NCBI GenBank assembly: GCA_029204225.1
Contig: CM055103.1
Span: 1,189,530-1,253,529, forward strand
Reading direction: 5' to 3'
DNA length: 64,000 nucleotides
From: Diphasiastrum complanatum
Lineage: Eukaryota > Streptophyta > Lycopodiopsida > Lycopodiales > Lycopodiaceae
The translations under genes and the position numbers were made by a program. The notes beneath the pieces are model-generated. The model did no database searches. It was not told the DNA's origin and worked only from the letters and a program-made list of their open reading frames with translations. Of this stretch, positions 1 to 12,067 are shown in pieces. How positions within the stretch are numbered: position 1 is the first letter of the stretch; every line of letters starts with the position of its first letter.

Positions 1-1350
<1,350 letters not shown>

Positions 1351-1583
1351 CAATTAAGATTATCACATGTTTAATAAAAATGAGACTAGTTTAATATTTT
1401 GAGACTTCAATCAAATTTGGTAATTATGAGATTTGTTTGTCGAGATTATTCTAATTAAACTCATTCCATGTTTTTTTTAGCTCCATTTTCTTTTTGCATA
1501 AGGTATAAAAAGAACTCCGTGCAAATGGTGTAAGAAGAACTCCATGCAAATGAATATCAAACAACAATCTCATGCTTGCATGA

Positions 1584-1673
<90 letters not shown>

Positions 1674-2554
1674 AAGATTTTAATGTATTCTTGTTTTTTT
1701 TTATTTGAATGGGCTTTCTTATTAATTAAAAAATTATAAATCATCATTGTTTTTTATTAAATTGCTTGTTATATATGAATTATATATTAATATTCAATTT
1801 GTTTTAATTCTAAAAAAATAGTTTGCATATGTGACAATTATTTCTGATCAAGCAACCATGTTTAAAATATTGTAGTTAAATGGTACATATTCATTGTAAT
1901 AAAAAATGCATTACCAATAATTTGTATGTTTTATTTTCAATCTAAGGAAAAATTTATTTGAAGTTCATTCTACCTACAAATAATCTTAACATTCATAACT
2001 ATAATATTATAGTCAACTAATTGAAAATGAGTAGAATTTTTTTTGTATTCATCCATTTTTCATAGGTGTTTATTTAATCAAGTCACAACAATGCAAAAAT
2101 TGTATTTGGTGTTAAACTTTCTAGATATTATAGCAATTATACTACACAACTCCATTAGATTGTCACTCTATGATTGTTCTAAAAAAGTAAAAATAAAAAT
2201 CCAACACAACATAAGTTGGCTATCGAAATACACCAATATAAATGTGATTTTTCTCATTCAATTTGGAACATAAATTAAATTGATGTTGGAAAGAAAATTA
2301 CATGGAATCCAATACTATGTCCATTGTAGACATTGTCTTCATTGACATAAACAACATAAATTAAATTTGAATTTGAAGAAGAATCACCAACTTCAACTAT
2401 ATTAAAGTTTGACTGGAAGACTAGTGAATTTAACATTTGAAGCTTCAAGCATAATTGCTTTGTTAATCCTCTTCTAGATCTTCATTGTCTTTGGTTGACG
2501 ATAGTGTCAAATTAGCTTGTGCCTTCTCAACAACTTTGGTGGGTATTTTGATGT
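1351..2554. other. AT-rich stretch without a recognisable gene
   Basis: Strongly AT-rich DNA with only short open frames that match no family I recognise. The longest frame on the minus strand is created by the microsatellite at 1587-1671. I see no transposon coding motif here. Confidence 0.6.
1587..1671. repeat. Compound microsatellite (CT)n-(AC)n
   Basis: About 55 bases of CT repeats run directly into about 30 bases of AC repeats. Confidence 0.95.
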
Positions 2555-3375
2555 TCTTGATAGTTAGATGGTGTACTTTACGTACCCAAATTTACAAAGA
2601 ATTTACTGTCTATTAGCAAGATCATTAATCAAGGCTATAGAGCTTTGTTGACTGCTAGTCTATGTACTATTATTGATGGGAATTATAATGAAATCTTCTC
2701 TGCACACATAGAACAAAACTTTTACATCTTGAGTCACGATTACGCACTTTCTATAAGTAATTATGATGCTCATGTTATTCATCAAAGATTAGGTGATCTA
2801 AATATGAGGTCAATCTTGTACATGTGTCATAATAGTATGGTTAAGGACATGACTATTAATGCTATTTCCACAACTAATCAAACTGTCTGTGAAAATTGTT
2901 TACTAAGGAAACAACCTAGAATAAAATTTCCAAGAGGACAAGCCAAAAGAGCAAAGTCCATTTTGTCGCTAATTCACAGTGGCTTATGTGGTCCTATGGG
3001 ACAAGCTCTATATTTCCTCACATTAATTGATGACTTCTCCCGATTCACCAAGATCATGTTCATTAAGAGCAAATCTGAGGCATTCAATTTTTTCAAAGAA
3101 TTCAAGTAGTTTGCTGAGACCCGAATTAGTCAGAGAATCAAGACCCTATATTATGATTCAGGAGGAGAGTACCTGTCTGATGAAATGGCAGATTATTTAT
3201 CATCATGCGGCATGCACCACCAGTTCACAAACAACTACACTCCAGAACAGAATGGCATAGCTGAGTGAAATAATCGAACATTGTTGGAAGCTGCATGATC
3301 CATGATGTCCTACGCTTAGTAACCCAAGAAATTTTGGGCTAAAGCAATTTCTACTGCTTGTTATAACATTTCACA
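2555..3375 (+). pseudogene. Copia element Cop1: GAG-pre-integrase and integrase fragment
   Basis: This is a relic of Ty1/copia polyprotein. It starts in the segment just after the protease, closely matching 17706-17930. A GAG-pre-integrase zinc motif follows (HQRLGDLNM, then CENCLLRK), then the integrase core with LIDDFSR and, further on, DSGGEY and EQNGIAE. An in-frame stop follows FKEFK at about 3107, and further stops interrupt the later part, including one in place of the arginine after the catalytic glutamate and one near AKKFW. The copy ends abruptly at about 3375 before a CT microsatellite. No reverse transcriptase or LTR is attached. It is the same family as Cop4 at 17541-18050. Confidence 0.85.
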
Positions 3376-3498
3376 TGTGTGAATCCGATACACAAAATAA
3401 AATAGCATTGTACACAAAAAAATTCAAGATATCAACAATACAATGCAAAAATGGGTATAGAAACCCAAAGAGATCACTTCCATGAGCATGAATGAGAT

Positions 3499-3616
<118 letters not shown>

Positions 3617-3648
3617 AATCACATTTGTGTGGCCGATCAAAGGAAAAG

Positions 3649-3891
3649 ATTCATCCACCTAACTAATAATAATTTGCAGAAATTGTATCAAGTATCCTAC
3701 GATCATCTTGGATTATGGTACATCAATATTCACGGCCCCATACTCAATCCACATATGGTTGTGATTGATGGACTATTATACATATGTGGATTAAGTATGG
3801 GGCCATGAATATTGATGTACCGTAATCCAAGATGATTGTAGGATCCTTGATACAATTTATGCAAATTATTATTATTTGGGTCGATGAACTT
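3649..3891. repeat. Large imperfect palindrome (inverted duplication of the repeat A 5' end)
   Basis: The segment 3649-3757 is the reverse complement, with few mismatches, of 3781-3889. The loop between the arms is about 23 bases. The right arm is the normal 5' beginning of repeat A, as in the copies at 6557 and 13159; the left arm is an inverted extra copy found only here. Confidence 0.85.
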
Positions 3892-4564
3892 GAATGTAGG
3901 TGTTGGCCTGATAAATCTTTGGGACTAAGAGCTTACATGTGTTTGATCAAAAAGGGTCTTGAATTCAATGAAATATGTAATTGTTTGCATAAAAGTGATA
4001 TTATTCTTATGTATTACATAATTGGCTTCACACGACATTGCATGGTTAAAACAATTCTTTGTGGAAGTTGAATTAAAAGAACATTGTCTTTATTTAATTT
4101 TTCTATGAATTAAACAAGCTCCACTTACGGTCAAAATGTTGCATTATGTGCAAAGGTCACAAGAACTTGTCAGTCTAAAACACTGAAATATATCTGTAGT
4201 CTGGACTCTGTGGCTCTACTTCATAAGTATCCAATCGTCATCTTTAATTTGCATACATACAAGGTTACTATTCTACTTACTTATTTTGATTTTCTATCTG
4301 GACGAGGCACAACACCAATTTAAATTCTTCAAAGGTGTTGTCCAAGGTTGTTTTGCAGCGAGCTAGAAGCTGAATATACTTGTGTAAACTCGACATACAT
4401 TGTAGATCATGTGCAGATTCAAGACGATTGGAATTGAAGACATTGTTGAGAATGGATCTGTAGTATGAAGACCATTGTAACATCATGTGTTGTTGGCCGT
4501 AGAGGATATGTAGGCCAAAATTCATGATCAAGTATGAAGTTTCAATTCTATAAAGTTTCACCCT
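3781..4564 (+). repeat. Dispersed repeat A, copy 2 (3' truncated)
   Basis: Matches the 5' part of repeat A as in the copies at 6557 and 13159. It breaks off at about 4564, just before the microsatellite core, where copia-like terminal sequence begins. Confidence 0.85.
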
Positions 4565-4933
4565 TTCAGTGTGATGTACTTGGTTAAGCATGAAGTAACA
4601 CCTCAAACAAAGCTGTCATTGAGGGAGGTTGTTAGAATAATGGGCAATGTCACTTTGTTATTTATAGACATACTTGAAATGTAATAGATAAATGTGGTAA
4701 CGGCCAAATGTGCCTTAAGTCAAGTTTAATATAGTCTGGGCCCCATCCCTATGTGAAATGGGCTGAGGTCTTTTATGAAGAGGTGTAACCTCTACCTCTC
4801 TCTCACGTACTATAATTTCTCTCAGATTGTAGTTTGCAAGATTAATGGAATAGATCAATGGTGTTCTCTCTCTCCTCTTGTATTATGTGAATGCATATGT
4901 GCATGCTCTGATTTCACACAAGTGCAGGTAATG
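4565..4933 (+). mobile_element. Probable copia 3' end and LTR remnant
   Basis: A purine-rich tract (TTGAGGGAGG) at 4619-4628 is followed by TGTTAGAATAATGGG from 4630. This arrangement of polypurine tract and TG-starting LTR is typical of copia 3' ends, and similar purine tracts precede the LTRs at 11855 and 63900. The rest is CT-rich and non-coding, as expected for an LTR leader. The right end is unclear, and no second LTR was found, so this could be a solo or truncated LTR. Confidence 0.5.
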
Positions 4934-4956
4934 GTGTTCTCTCTCTCTCTCTCCCC

Positions 4957-5007
<51 letters not shown>
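4934..5007. repeat. (CT)n-(AT)n microsatellite
   Basis: A short CT run, a run of C, then about 50 bases of AT repeat. Confidence 0.95.
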
Positions 5008-5011
<4 letters not shown>

Positions 5012-5039
5012 AACCATTTTAGAGAGAGTTGTGTGTTTT

Positions 5040-5452
5040 GCCTCCACAAATGTCACGTTGTGCCATCGAAAATGTCATGTTGTGCCCGCAAAAAACGTCA
5101 CACATTTGCAAAGAAATTAAAAATGCGCGTAAAAAACCACACATACAAGTCTTTTTTTTGTTTTTCCAAGCTCCCAAGCTCCCCAAGCTCCAAGCTCCTC
5201 AAGCTCCTCCACTTCCAAGCGCCAAGATCTCTTTGGAAAGGTAGTGCGAAAATGGAGGTCGCGGGAAGCAATATGAACACAGTGTCGGAATTCGACATCC
5301 GTAGGATCCGTTGGATTCCGACATAATTTTTAGAAGCCAAAACATCCAATCATCGACACATATTGCTGATCTGGCTGTCGAAATCTGACATACCTAAATA
5401 TATGTCGGATTTCGACATCCAACTAGGATGCCAGCTAGTGCTAGTGAACGAA
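5040..5452. mobile_element. Possible CACTA-type transposon end with subterminal repeats
   Basis: Several near-palindromic units of the type TGTCGGATTTCGACATCC occur at 5280-5430 in both orientations. The right edge reads CTAGTGCTAGTG, the complement of CACTAGCACTAG. CACTA (CMC) transposons end in CACTA/TAGTG and carry short subterminal repeats. The left end and a 3-bp target duplication were not found. The segments at 26794-27027 and 38760-39130 have related motifs. The short open frames here match nothing known. Confidence 0.4.
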
Positions 5453-5461
5453 ATTGGAGCC

Positions 5462-6003
5462 CATATGACTTCATTCATAGCAAGAAACTGAATAATTTTA
5501 AAAAATATAAGAGGCAAAATGTTGGTGTATATACATCATAATATTAAATATATATCCAAATGCAAACAGAGGACCTCAATTCAGTACATGGAAAAAAAAA
5601 GTGGCAACTCATGAACCATTAGAAGATGAAGATGAAAATAATGGAGATGAAAGCAACAATGATGCGAAAATGAAGACGAAGGGGTCAATGACTTTGAAAA
5701 TAACAAAATTGATGAAGATGAAGACAATGAATATGAAGAAGATGAGGAGATTGTAGAAAGCGTAGGGGATTCAGTGGCTGAAAAGATTTGTGGAAATATG
5801 ACTCTAGGCCTTGGAAAACATCGTAGACTTATGCGAAAAACTATGGCGGTTGTGGATTTTTCTAAAGATGAGTTGTCTAACTTCCTTCTAGAATGCCATA
5901 TTTTGTCTAATGAAGTTCCTATGTTCAAGATTTTTGTTATGCTATGTCAATATAATCGCTCCTTGTTTAATTTTGTTTCAATTTTCAAAATTTGTGGACA
6001 ATG
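5462..6003 (+). pseudogene. hAT transposase C-terminal remnant with acidic tail
   Basis: The first part reads, with frameshifts, like the C-terminal dimerisation region of plant hAT transposases: FIHSKKLNNFK, then LVYIHHNIKYISK. An acidic run (DEDEDNEYEEDEE) follows at about 5700-5750, common at the end of these proteins. The last part (5754-6003, with GLGKHRRLMRK) is in one open frame. It recurs in decayed form at 23750-23903, and I do not recognise that piece. The downstream DNA (6074-6424) also matches the DNA after the second hAT relic at 12822-13157, supporting a common parent element. Confidence 0.55.
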
Positions 6004-6073
6004 ATTTAAGTAATCATTTATAGCTAATCTTATATTTTCTTTACTCATTGATTTTAATTGTTACTCTTGGCTT

Positions 6074-6424
6074 CTTGAATTTATTCTTATATGTATCATA
6101 TATTTATGTTTAAAGATATGAACGGTAAGATACAATAATGTCACAATTTTTTTAATAAGTAACACTATTGAAAAAAATATAGTAATCAAATTCGTATAAT
6201 AATATGTTGTATTATACATATTTATATACTATGTTAATCATATGATATTTTAATATAAAGTACATATTATATGCAACTATGATTCAAACTCTTTCCAAAT
6301 GTGAGAATATATCTATCCATGTGTTGAAGAAAGCTTGTGCGGTTTAATTATAAACGATTGCTAAGAAAATATATGTGGATTATTGGGTGAATGAAATTAG
6401 TTAGATCTAGATTAGTTGAATTCA
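6074..6424. repeat. Repeat shared with 12822-13157 (possible hAT 3' flank)
   Basis: About 340 bases of AT-rich DNA align from end to end with 12822-13157. Both copies lie downstream of hAT transposase sequence and upstream of repeat A. About 130 unmatched bases separate this copy from repeat A, whereas at 13157 the two are directly joined. Confidence 0.8.
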
Positions 6425-6556
6425 AAATGATTGTTTGAATGATGCGTGTAGAATGTGCACTTAGAACAACGATGCAAACGAATGCAAAAACACCATCCTT
6501 GAAAATGCTCGCTGATTTTTTTATCATTTTTTACGATGGCATTATATATCTAATTC

Positions 6557-7476
6557 ATCTAAGGTGATGGTTGTGATTGATGAACTATTATACATATGTG
6601 GATTGAGTATGGGGCCGTGAATATTGATGTACCATAATCCAAGATGATACTTGATACAATTTCTGCAAATTATTATTATTTGAGTGGATGAACTTCAATG
6701 CAGATGTTGGCCTGATAAATCTCTGGGACCAAGAGCTTACATGTATTTGATCAAAAATGGTCCTGAATTCAATGAAATATGTAATTGTTCGTATAAAAGT
6801 AATATTATTCTTATGTATTATATAATTGGCTTCACACGACATTGCATGGTTGCAACAATTCTTCGTGGAAGTTGAATTGGAAGAACATTGTGAACATTTA
6901 ATTTTTCTATGAATTAAGCAAGCTCCACTTCCGGTCAAAATGCTGCATTATGTGCAAAGGTCGCAAGAACCTGTCAGTCTAAAATACTGAAATATGTCTG
7001 TAGTCTGGACTCTATGGCTCTACTTCATAAGTATCCACCAAGGGTACATCTTCATCATTAATTTGCATACATACAAGGTTACTATTATACTTACTTATTT
7101 TGATTTTCTATCTGGACGAAGCACAACACCAATTTAAATTCTTCAAAGGTGTTGTCCAATGTTGTTTTGCAACGAGCTAGCGAGCTGAATATACTTGTGT
7201 AAACTCGACATACATTGTAGATCATGTGCAGATTCAAGACGATTGGATTTGAAGACATTGTTGAGAATGGATCTGTAGTATGGACGACCATTGTAACATC
7301 ATGTGTTGTTGGCCGTAGAAGAAATGTAGGCCAAAATTAATGATCAAGTATGAAGTTCCAATTCTACAAAGTTTCACCCACTTGAACTCAATATGTAGCA
7401 TGGTCCGACGTGATGCATTTAAGGAAATGCTGTATTGAGCTTTTAATAAGAGATTAGAGCCGGCTCAGACAGCATT
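6557..7476 (+). repeat. Dispersed repeat A, copy 3 (3' truncated)
   Basis: Aligns with repeat A from its 5' start to just before the microsatellite core. It is cut at about 7476 by unrelated sequence. Confidence 0.88.
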
Positions 7477-8178
7477 CCAGGCAGCGTTGATCCAGGAGGG
7501 CGTGTTTTCCTGTACCCACATTCTACTCTCATGCCATTGTTGATTTTTTTGCAGCTTGCTAGCTACTCTCCATCGCTGGTCATCAACTTCGATCATTCAT
7601 TGCCTGCTGCCTCAGTAGAGGAAGGTGCTGTCCCAATATTCATGTGTATAATTTGCTTTTATATGTCATTAGTTTGATGATCTGCTGATCGTTGAGCTGG
7701 TTTGCATCTGGTTCTGGAGCGCCGCAGGCCTTGGTAGCTCGCTTCAGGAGGAAGATTGTAGTTGGTGGAGGTGGCTGTGAGGTTGTTGGATGAGGCATGG
7801 GATTTTTTTTTGCAGTTATTTGTGAGGTGGGTTTTGTTAATTCTTTCGTGATCTTTTTGTGATAATCGGTTTCTGCTGTGGATGGATCGTGCAGGGGGAC
7901 GTAGCTGGCTTCTGTGGTTCCATTCGATTGAGTTGCTCTCGCCATGGATTTCTCCAACCTGGGCAGATCTGGGAGCAGATCAAAATATGCGCGTGTTATC
8001 AAATAGTAATTTACTTTTGAGACTAGACTGAGCATCAGAAAGGATCTTAATAAATTAGATCAAAGTTTGTCTAAGCTTTTTGAGAATATCTGAAAACATT
8101 TTTTTTTTTTGGTATTGAGACTAGGCTGATTAGCAGGAAAGAAATTATAGAAACAAAGCAAAGTGTGCCTTCAGTTTT
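7477..8178. other. Unassigned stretch upstream of the isocitrate lyase fragment
   Basis: GC content is higher than in the flanking repeats, and no transposon motif is visible. A T-rich run ending in GCAG near 7545-7553 looks like a splice acceptor. The open frame that follows is too short to identify. A 131-codon frame on the minus strand (7640-8035) matches no family I know. The stretch may be host DNA carried along with the lyase fragment. Confidence 0.4.
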
Positions 8179-8480
8179 TTGACAAGCTCTGATGCGGTCG
8201 ATGTTGTGCCATGGCAAAAGGTGATGGATGAGGAGGCGGTGTTTGAAGCTGAGGTTGCTGAGGTTGAAACATGGTGGCGATCCGATCGCTTTCGTCTCAC
8301 ACGTCGCCCCTACACTGCCCGAGAGGTGGTGCGCCTGAAAGGATTACTGAAGCAGCACTACCCATCCAACGAGATGGAAACTGTGGCACATACTCAAGAA
8401 TCACCAGGCCAACAAGACGTGCTCTAGCACCTTTAGATCGCTCGATCCAGTGCAAGTTGCAAAGATGGCGATGGCAGTGT
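8179..8480 (+). pseudogene. ICL: Isocitrate lyase N-terminal fragment (broken)
   Basis: From an ATG at 8224 the frame reads like the N-terminus of plant glyoxysomal isocitrate lyase, the glyoxylate-cycle enzyme that splits isocitrate into glyoxylate and succinate. Visible pieces are [27 protein letters not shown] and [10 protein letters not shown]. After a frameshift at about 8378-8384 the match continues in the next frame with [16 protein letters not shown] and SLDPVQVAKMAM. Similarity ends at about 8480, before the region that would hold the catalytic KKCGH motif, so only roughly the first 90 of about 575 residues remain. The 15 codons before 8224 are open but unfamiliar. It is a gene fragment between transposons, possibly captured or left from a retroposed or deleted gene, and cannot make an active enzyme. 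Confidence 0.88.
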
Positions 8481-8577
8481 GTTTCCTAATGCATTGTGCT
8501 CAGGTGTCCTTTGTATTTTGGGACCACCTCCAGGAGCATAATGTCCATCCAATTTTCTCTCTCCTATCAATCTCTCA

Positions 8578-8667
8578 TTCTCTCTCCTCTCTCTCATGGA
8601 ATGCACGTTCTCTCTCCTCTCTCCGGTGGAATGCACGTTCTCTCTCCTCTCTCCGGTGGAATGTGCA
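8578..8667. repeat. Minisatellite, three 30-bp units
   Basis: Three tandem units of CT-rich sequence, each with a GGAATG core, differ by a few bases. Confidence 0.9.
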
Positions 8668-8703
8668 TGTGCTATGTGGCAGCCCGTCATTGGCTGTCCA
8701 CAT

Positions 8704-8850
8704 CCAAAAAAAATCGAGAAAAAAAAAACGGCAAAAAACCGAAAAAAAAAAAAAAAAAAAAAATTGGTCCACGCGTACGGCCCTACGACCGTACCGTAGT
8801 GCCAAAAAACGAAAAAAAAAAGAAAAAAAAGAAAAACAACCTTCGCACAA
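8704..8850. repeat. A-rich tract with a long poly(A) run
   Basis: Several runs of A, the longest over 20 bases near 8742-8763, separated by short GC-rich pieces. The longest run could be a retroposition tail for the sequence to its left, but no target duplication was recognised. Confidence 0.7.
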
Positions 8851-8861
8851 TGGCATTACGT

Positions 8862-8970
8862 AGGGGAAGGCCCGAAGCCCTCGGGCCTTCCTTGCTGGTC
8901 GAGGCCTGCCCTCGGGCAAGGGCCCTCCCAGCAAGGAAGGCCTTCCCGCAGGGCCTTCCCCCCCACTAAA
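8862..8970. repeat. GC-rich foldback island
   Basis: A strikingly GC-rich block in AT-rich surroundings. The arms GGCCTTCCTTGCTGG (8884-8898) and CCAGCAAGGAAGGCC (8928-8942) are a perfect 15-bp inverted repeat. Smaller inverted repeats, including GGAAGGCCTTCC, lie around it. The block would form a strong hairpin. Its origin is unknown. Confidence 0.8.
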
Positions 8971-9092
8971 AACAAGAAAAAGATCAAACAATTTTCTGAT
9001 GAATTAGATGCAACAACACATTTCTCTTGGAGAAACCAAAGAGCAAAGAAAGGAAAGCATGTTTTTTTTTACTGTAATGTGCAACTAAATGT

Positions 9093-9181
9093 AATGCCTT
9101 TTTTGGCATTAAGCATTATACATGCCTAATGTAATCCATAATGTAATGCCTAATGCCTAATGCCTAATGCCTAATGTCTAA
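9093..9181. repeat. Short hairpin and 7-bp tandem array (TAATGCC)n
   Basis: AATGCC-T6-GGCATT at 9093-9110 is a small perfect stem, followed by five to six copies of a TAATGCC unit up to 9181. The unit differs from the plant telomere repeat. Confidence 0.8.
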
Positions 9182-9261
9182 CCCAATTGTTGTATTGCAG
9201 ATTTTGAAGGAGAATAAGGATAAGCAAGAAGCAGAGTTTAACAATCATTTCAAGCACAGTG

Positions 9262-10070
9262 GAATGAAAAAGGGAAAATCAACTGTAAACAGTGTGAAGC
9301 ATGCTTAAGAGGGAAAATGAACAAGAAGCCATTTGCTAAATCCAATAACCATTTTAGCAAGAAAATATTGGAGCTCGTTCACAGTTATCTTTGTGGACCC
9401 ATTGAAATATCATCCATAGGATCTGCAAAATATTTTATAACAATTACGGATGATTATTCTCGTTATACAGTCATTAAGGCTCTAAAGCTCAAGTCAGAAG
9501 CCTTGTTTGCTTTCAAAGAATATGTGAATGCATGTAAGACTCAGAAGGGACAAGCACCTCTAGCCTTAAGAACACACAATGGGAGGGAATTTGTCAACAA
9601 AGTATTTGAACTGTTTTGCGAGCAAGAAGGAATCAAAAGGCAACTAATTTGTCCTCAAAATCCACAGCAGAATGGAGTTAGTGAAAGAATGAATCGAACT
9701 TTGTTAAATAGTGTGAGGTGCATGATGTATGGAAATAACTTGCCTAAATCTTTCTGGGCAGAAGCTTTGTCTGCAGCCGCATATATTTTTAATAGATTGC
9801 CAATACAGAGACTGAACTGGAAGACACCAAACGAACTCTGGACCAAGTCCAAAACAAGGCTAGTTCACATAAGGGTCTTTGGTTGTTTGTGCTATGCATA
9901 GTAGAAGCTATTGGTAAGAAAAACTTGATTCTAAAGCGAGAAAAGGGGTATTTGTTGGATATCCTGATAGATAGAAAGGATATAGGATTTACATCCCAAA
10001 AACTAAGAAGATTATAGTTTCAAGAGATGTAGAATTCTATGATGACAAATCATACTATGATGAAAATACT
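9262..10070 (+). pseudogene. Copia element Cop2: integrase region
   Basis: The frame enters at the end of the GAG-pre-integrase zinc finger (CKQCEACLRGK) and continues through the integrase core. Catalytic-core landmarks are TDDYSRY, then a mutated second acidic motif (RTHNGREF where the family has an aspartate, as in RSDNGGEF), then QQNGVSERMNR. The open frame runs from 9317 to 9901 and ends at a stop after GCLCYA; the following C-terminal integrase segment is frameshifted. No gag, protease or 5' LTR is attached. The Asp-to-His change alone would inactivate strand transfer. Confidence 0.88.
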
Positions 10071-10149
10071 TCCAAGAAGAATTATTTGGAAATAAGTTCT
10101 CAAATAGAAGCAGTTCGACCTACACAAGTCCAGTCCATAGATCTTCAAG

Positions 10150-11845
10150 TTGAACTAGAAGCTGAGAGTCAGGATGCAGCAGTAACAAAAGATCATGAGA
10201 AAAGAAAAGAACCAAATCAAAGTATTCTCTTAAGGAAGTCAACTACAATCAAAAGGGCATCAAAGATATCTAATGGAAGAAAGGGGAGACTTCATACTAG
10301 AACCAAATACACTCATAGAGGCAAAACAATTGAAACACTGGCTCAGCTGGCAGAAAGCAATGGAAGAAGAGATTCAATCCATGGAAGAAACCCAAGTATG
10401 GGAACTATCAGATGTACCAATAGATACAAAGGTGATTGGAAACAAATGGGTATACAAAGTTAAGTCAAAAGCTGACAAAAGTGTTGACAGATTCAAAGCC
10501 CGACTTGTAGCAAAGGGGTACAGTCAGATAGAGGGGATAGACTACACCGAAACCTATGCACCTATGGTAAGCATTACTTCCATAAAAATCATGGTAGCAA
10601 TTGCTACTCAAAAGAACTGGAGAATTTGGCAGTCATCGTTTTTAAATGGATTTCTAGAAGAAACCATTTACATGATACAGCCGCTTGATCTTGAAGTTGA
10701 AGAGAGCAAGTACTGCAAGATGAAGAAGGCCATATATGGTCTAAAACAGGGATGCAGGCAGTGGAATCAGAGGTTTGATAAATTTGTGAAGAAACTTGGA
10801 ATGAAACTCTGCATGTCTGATGGAAGCATTTATACTCTTATAAATGGTCAGTATATTGTTTTGCTAGCAGTAGATGTGGATGATATTCTGATTACAGGAA
10901 ATGATGAGCACAATATTAGAGAGATCCAGAAAGCTCTAGCATTGAAATTCAAGGAAAAAGATTTGGGGGAAGTAGCCTATTGTCTGGGAATTCAGATAGA
11001 AGTAAATATCTCTATAGGTACTACCATTATGACACAAAGCAGGTACATTCAGAAAATGCTCATTCATTACTAGATGACTGAATCAAAGTCATGAATACTC
11101 TAGCAGAGAAGGGGCATGAATTAAGTGCAGATATGACACCCAAAGATCATGAAGAAATGGAGGAGATGAAAAATAAGCCATTTTGAAATCTGGTGGGCTC
11201 TCTTATGTATGCGGCTTTGTGCACAAGACCAGACATAGCGTTCAGCGTGAATAAAATAAGTAGGTCTGCTAACAACTCAGGAAGAGCACATCAGAAGGCT
11301 GCAAAAAGGATGCTCAAATATTTGAGAGGGACAACGAATTTGGGTTTAACCTATTCAACTGATTTTGATATTAAAGTAATAGGTTATGCTGATGCAGATT
11401 GGGGAGGAGACAAGGACACAAGGAGATCAACATCAGGGTATGTTTTCAATTGTTCAAATGCTACAATAAGTTGGGGCTGTGCAAGGCAAAGAAGTGTTGC
11501 ATTGTCAGCAATGCAGGCAGAGTATATGGCACTCAATTATGCTACTAGAGAAGCACTATGGATACAGAACCTGCTGACAAAATGGAGCATGAGGAGCAGA
11601 GAAAGATGGTCACAAGAAATGATAATCAAAGCTATATTTTCTTTTGCGGGAATGGAGGGGAGCACAAGAAAAGTAAGCATATTGATTTTCAGTACAGGTT
11701 TGTTAAGGAGCTGATTGATGACAATAAGCTTGTCGTAGAGTATTGTGGAACCAAGGATATGATAGCTGATATGCTTACCAAGGTCCTTTCGAAAGAACAG
11801 CATCTGATGCTTGTTGATTTGGCAGGATTAAAAAGTATTCCTTGA
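10150..11845 (+). pseudogene. Copia element Cop2: reverse transcriptase and RNase H
   Basis: A long frame at 10273-11073 contains the copia reverse transcriptase from WQKAMEEEI through NKWVYKVK, RLVAKGYSQ, IYGLKQG and the catalytic box. The box reads DVDD instead of YVDD, probably a single T-to-G change. A stop and a short gap precede the RNase H frame from 11193 (YADADWGGDKDTRRSTSGY, complete). The second RNase H motif reads MQAEY where the family has TEAEY, so the catalytic glutamate is lost. A frameshift near 11570 moves the C-terminus into another frame, ending at 11845 just before the polypurine tract. It is the 3' half of a dead copia element continuing from 9262-10070. Confidence 0.92.
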
Positions 11846-12067
11846 GGGGGAATTTGTTGAGCTTGTAGTTCTATGAACACTTTTTCTAGTAGCTAGTTGT
11901 TGAAAATAGGTTTACCAAAAGAATTGTGTAGCAAGAGATAGAAGGGTACCTAGAATCTTTCGGGATGCTGAAGGATTTAAGATGAATGTATTGATGCTTC
12001 TAAGTGACCAATTTTCAATTTTCTGTCTCAGACATAACATAGGAGGTCCATATTCCTAACCTCGACA
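11844..12067 (+). mobile_element. Cop2 polypurine tract and 3' LTR start
   Basis: GAGGGGGAA directly follows the pol stop codon, and TGTTGAGC begins at 11855. This is the expected order of polypurine tract and 3' LTR. The LTR end is not defined because hAT sequence starts at about 12068, and no matching 5' LTR is present in the window. Confidence 0.65.

Noticed and set aside
8578-8667. Regular repeats as a CRISPR array
   Set aside because: Units are directly adjacent without spacers and the genome is a plant's.
8433-8991. Several overlapping frames of 67-157 codons on both strands
   Set aside because: They translate the 30-bp minisatellite, the A-rich tract and the GC island; no family similarity and mutually overlapping.
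9118-9181. Tandem 7-bp array as interstitial telomere
   Set aside because: The unit TAATGCC does not match the plant telomere repeat TTTAGGG or its complement closely enough.
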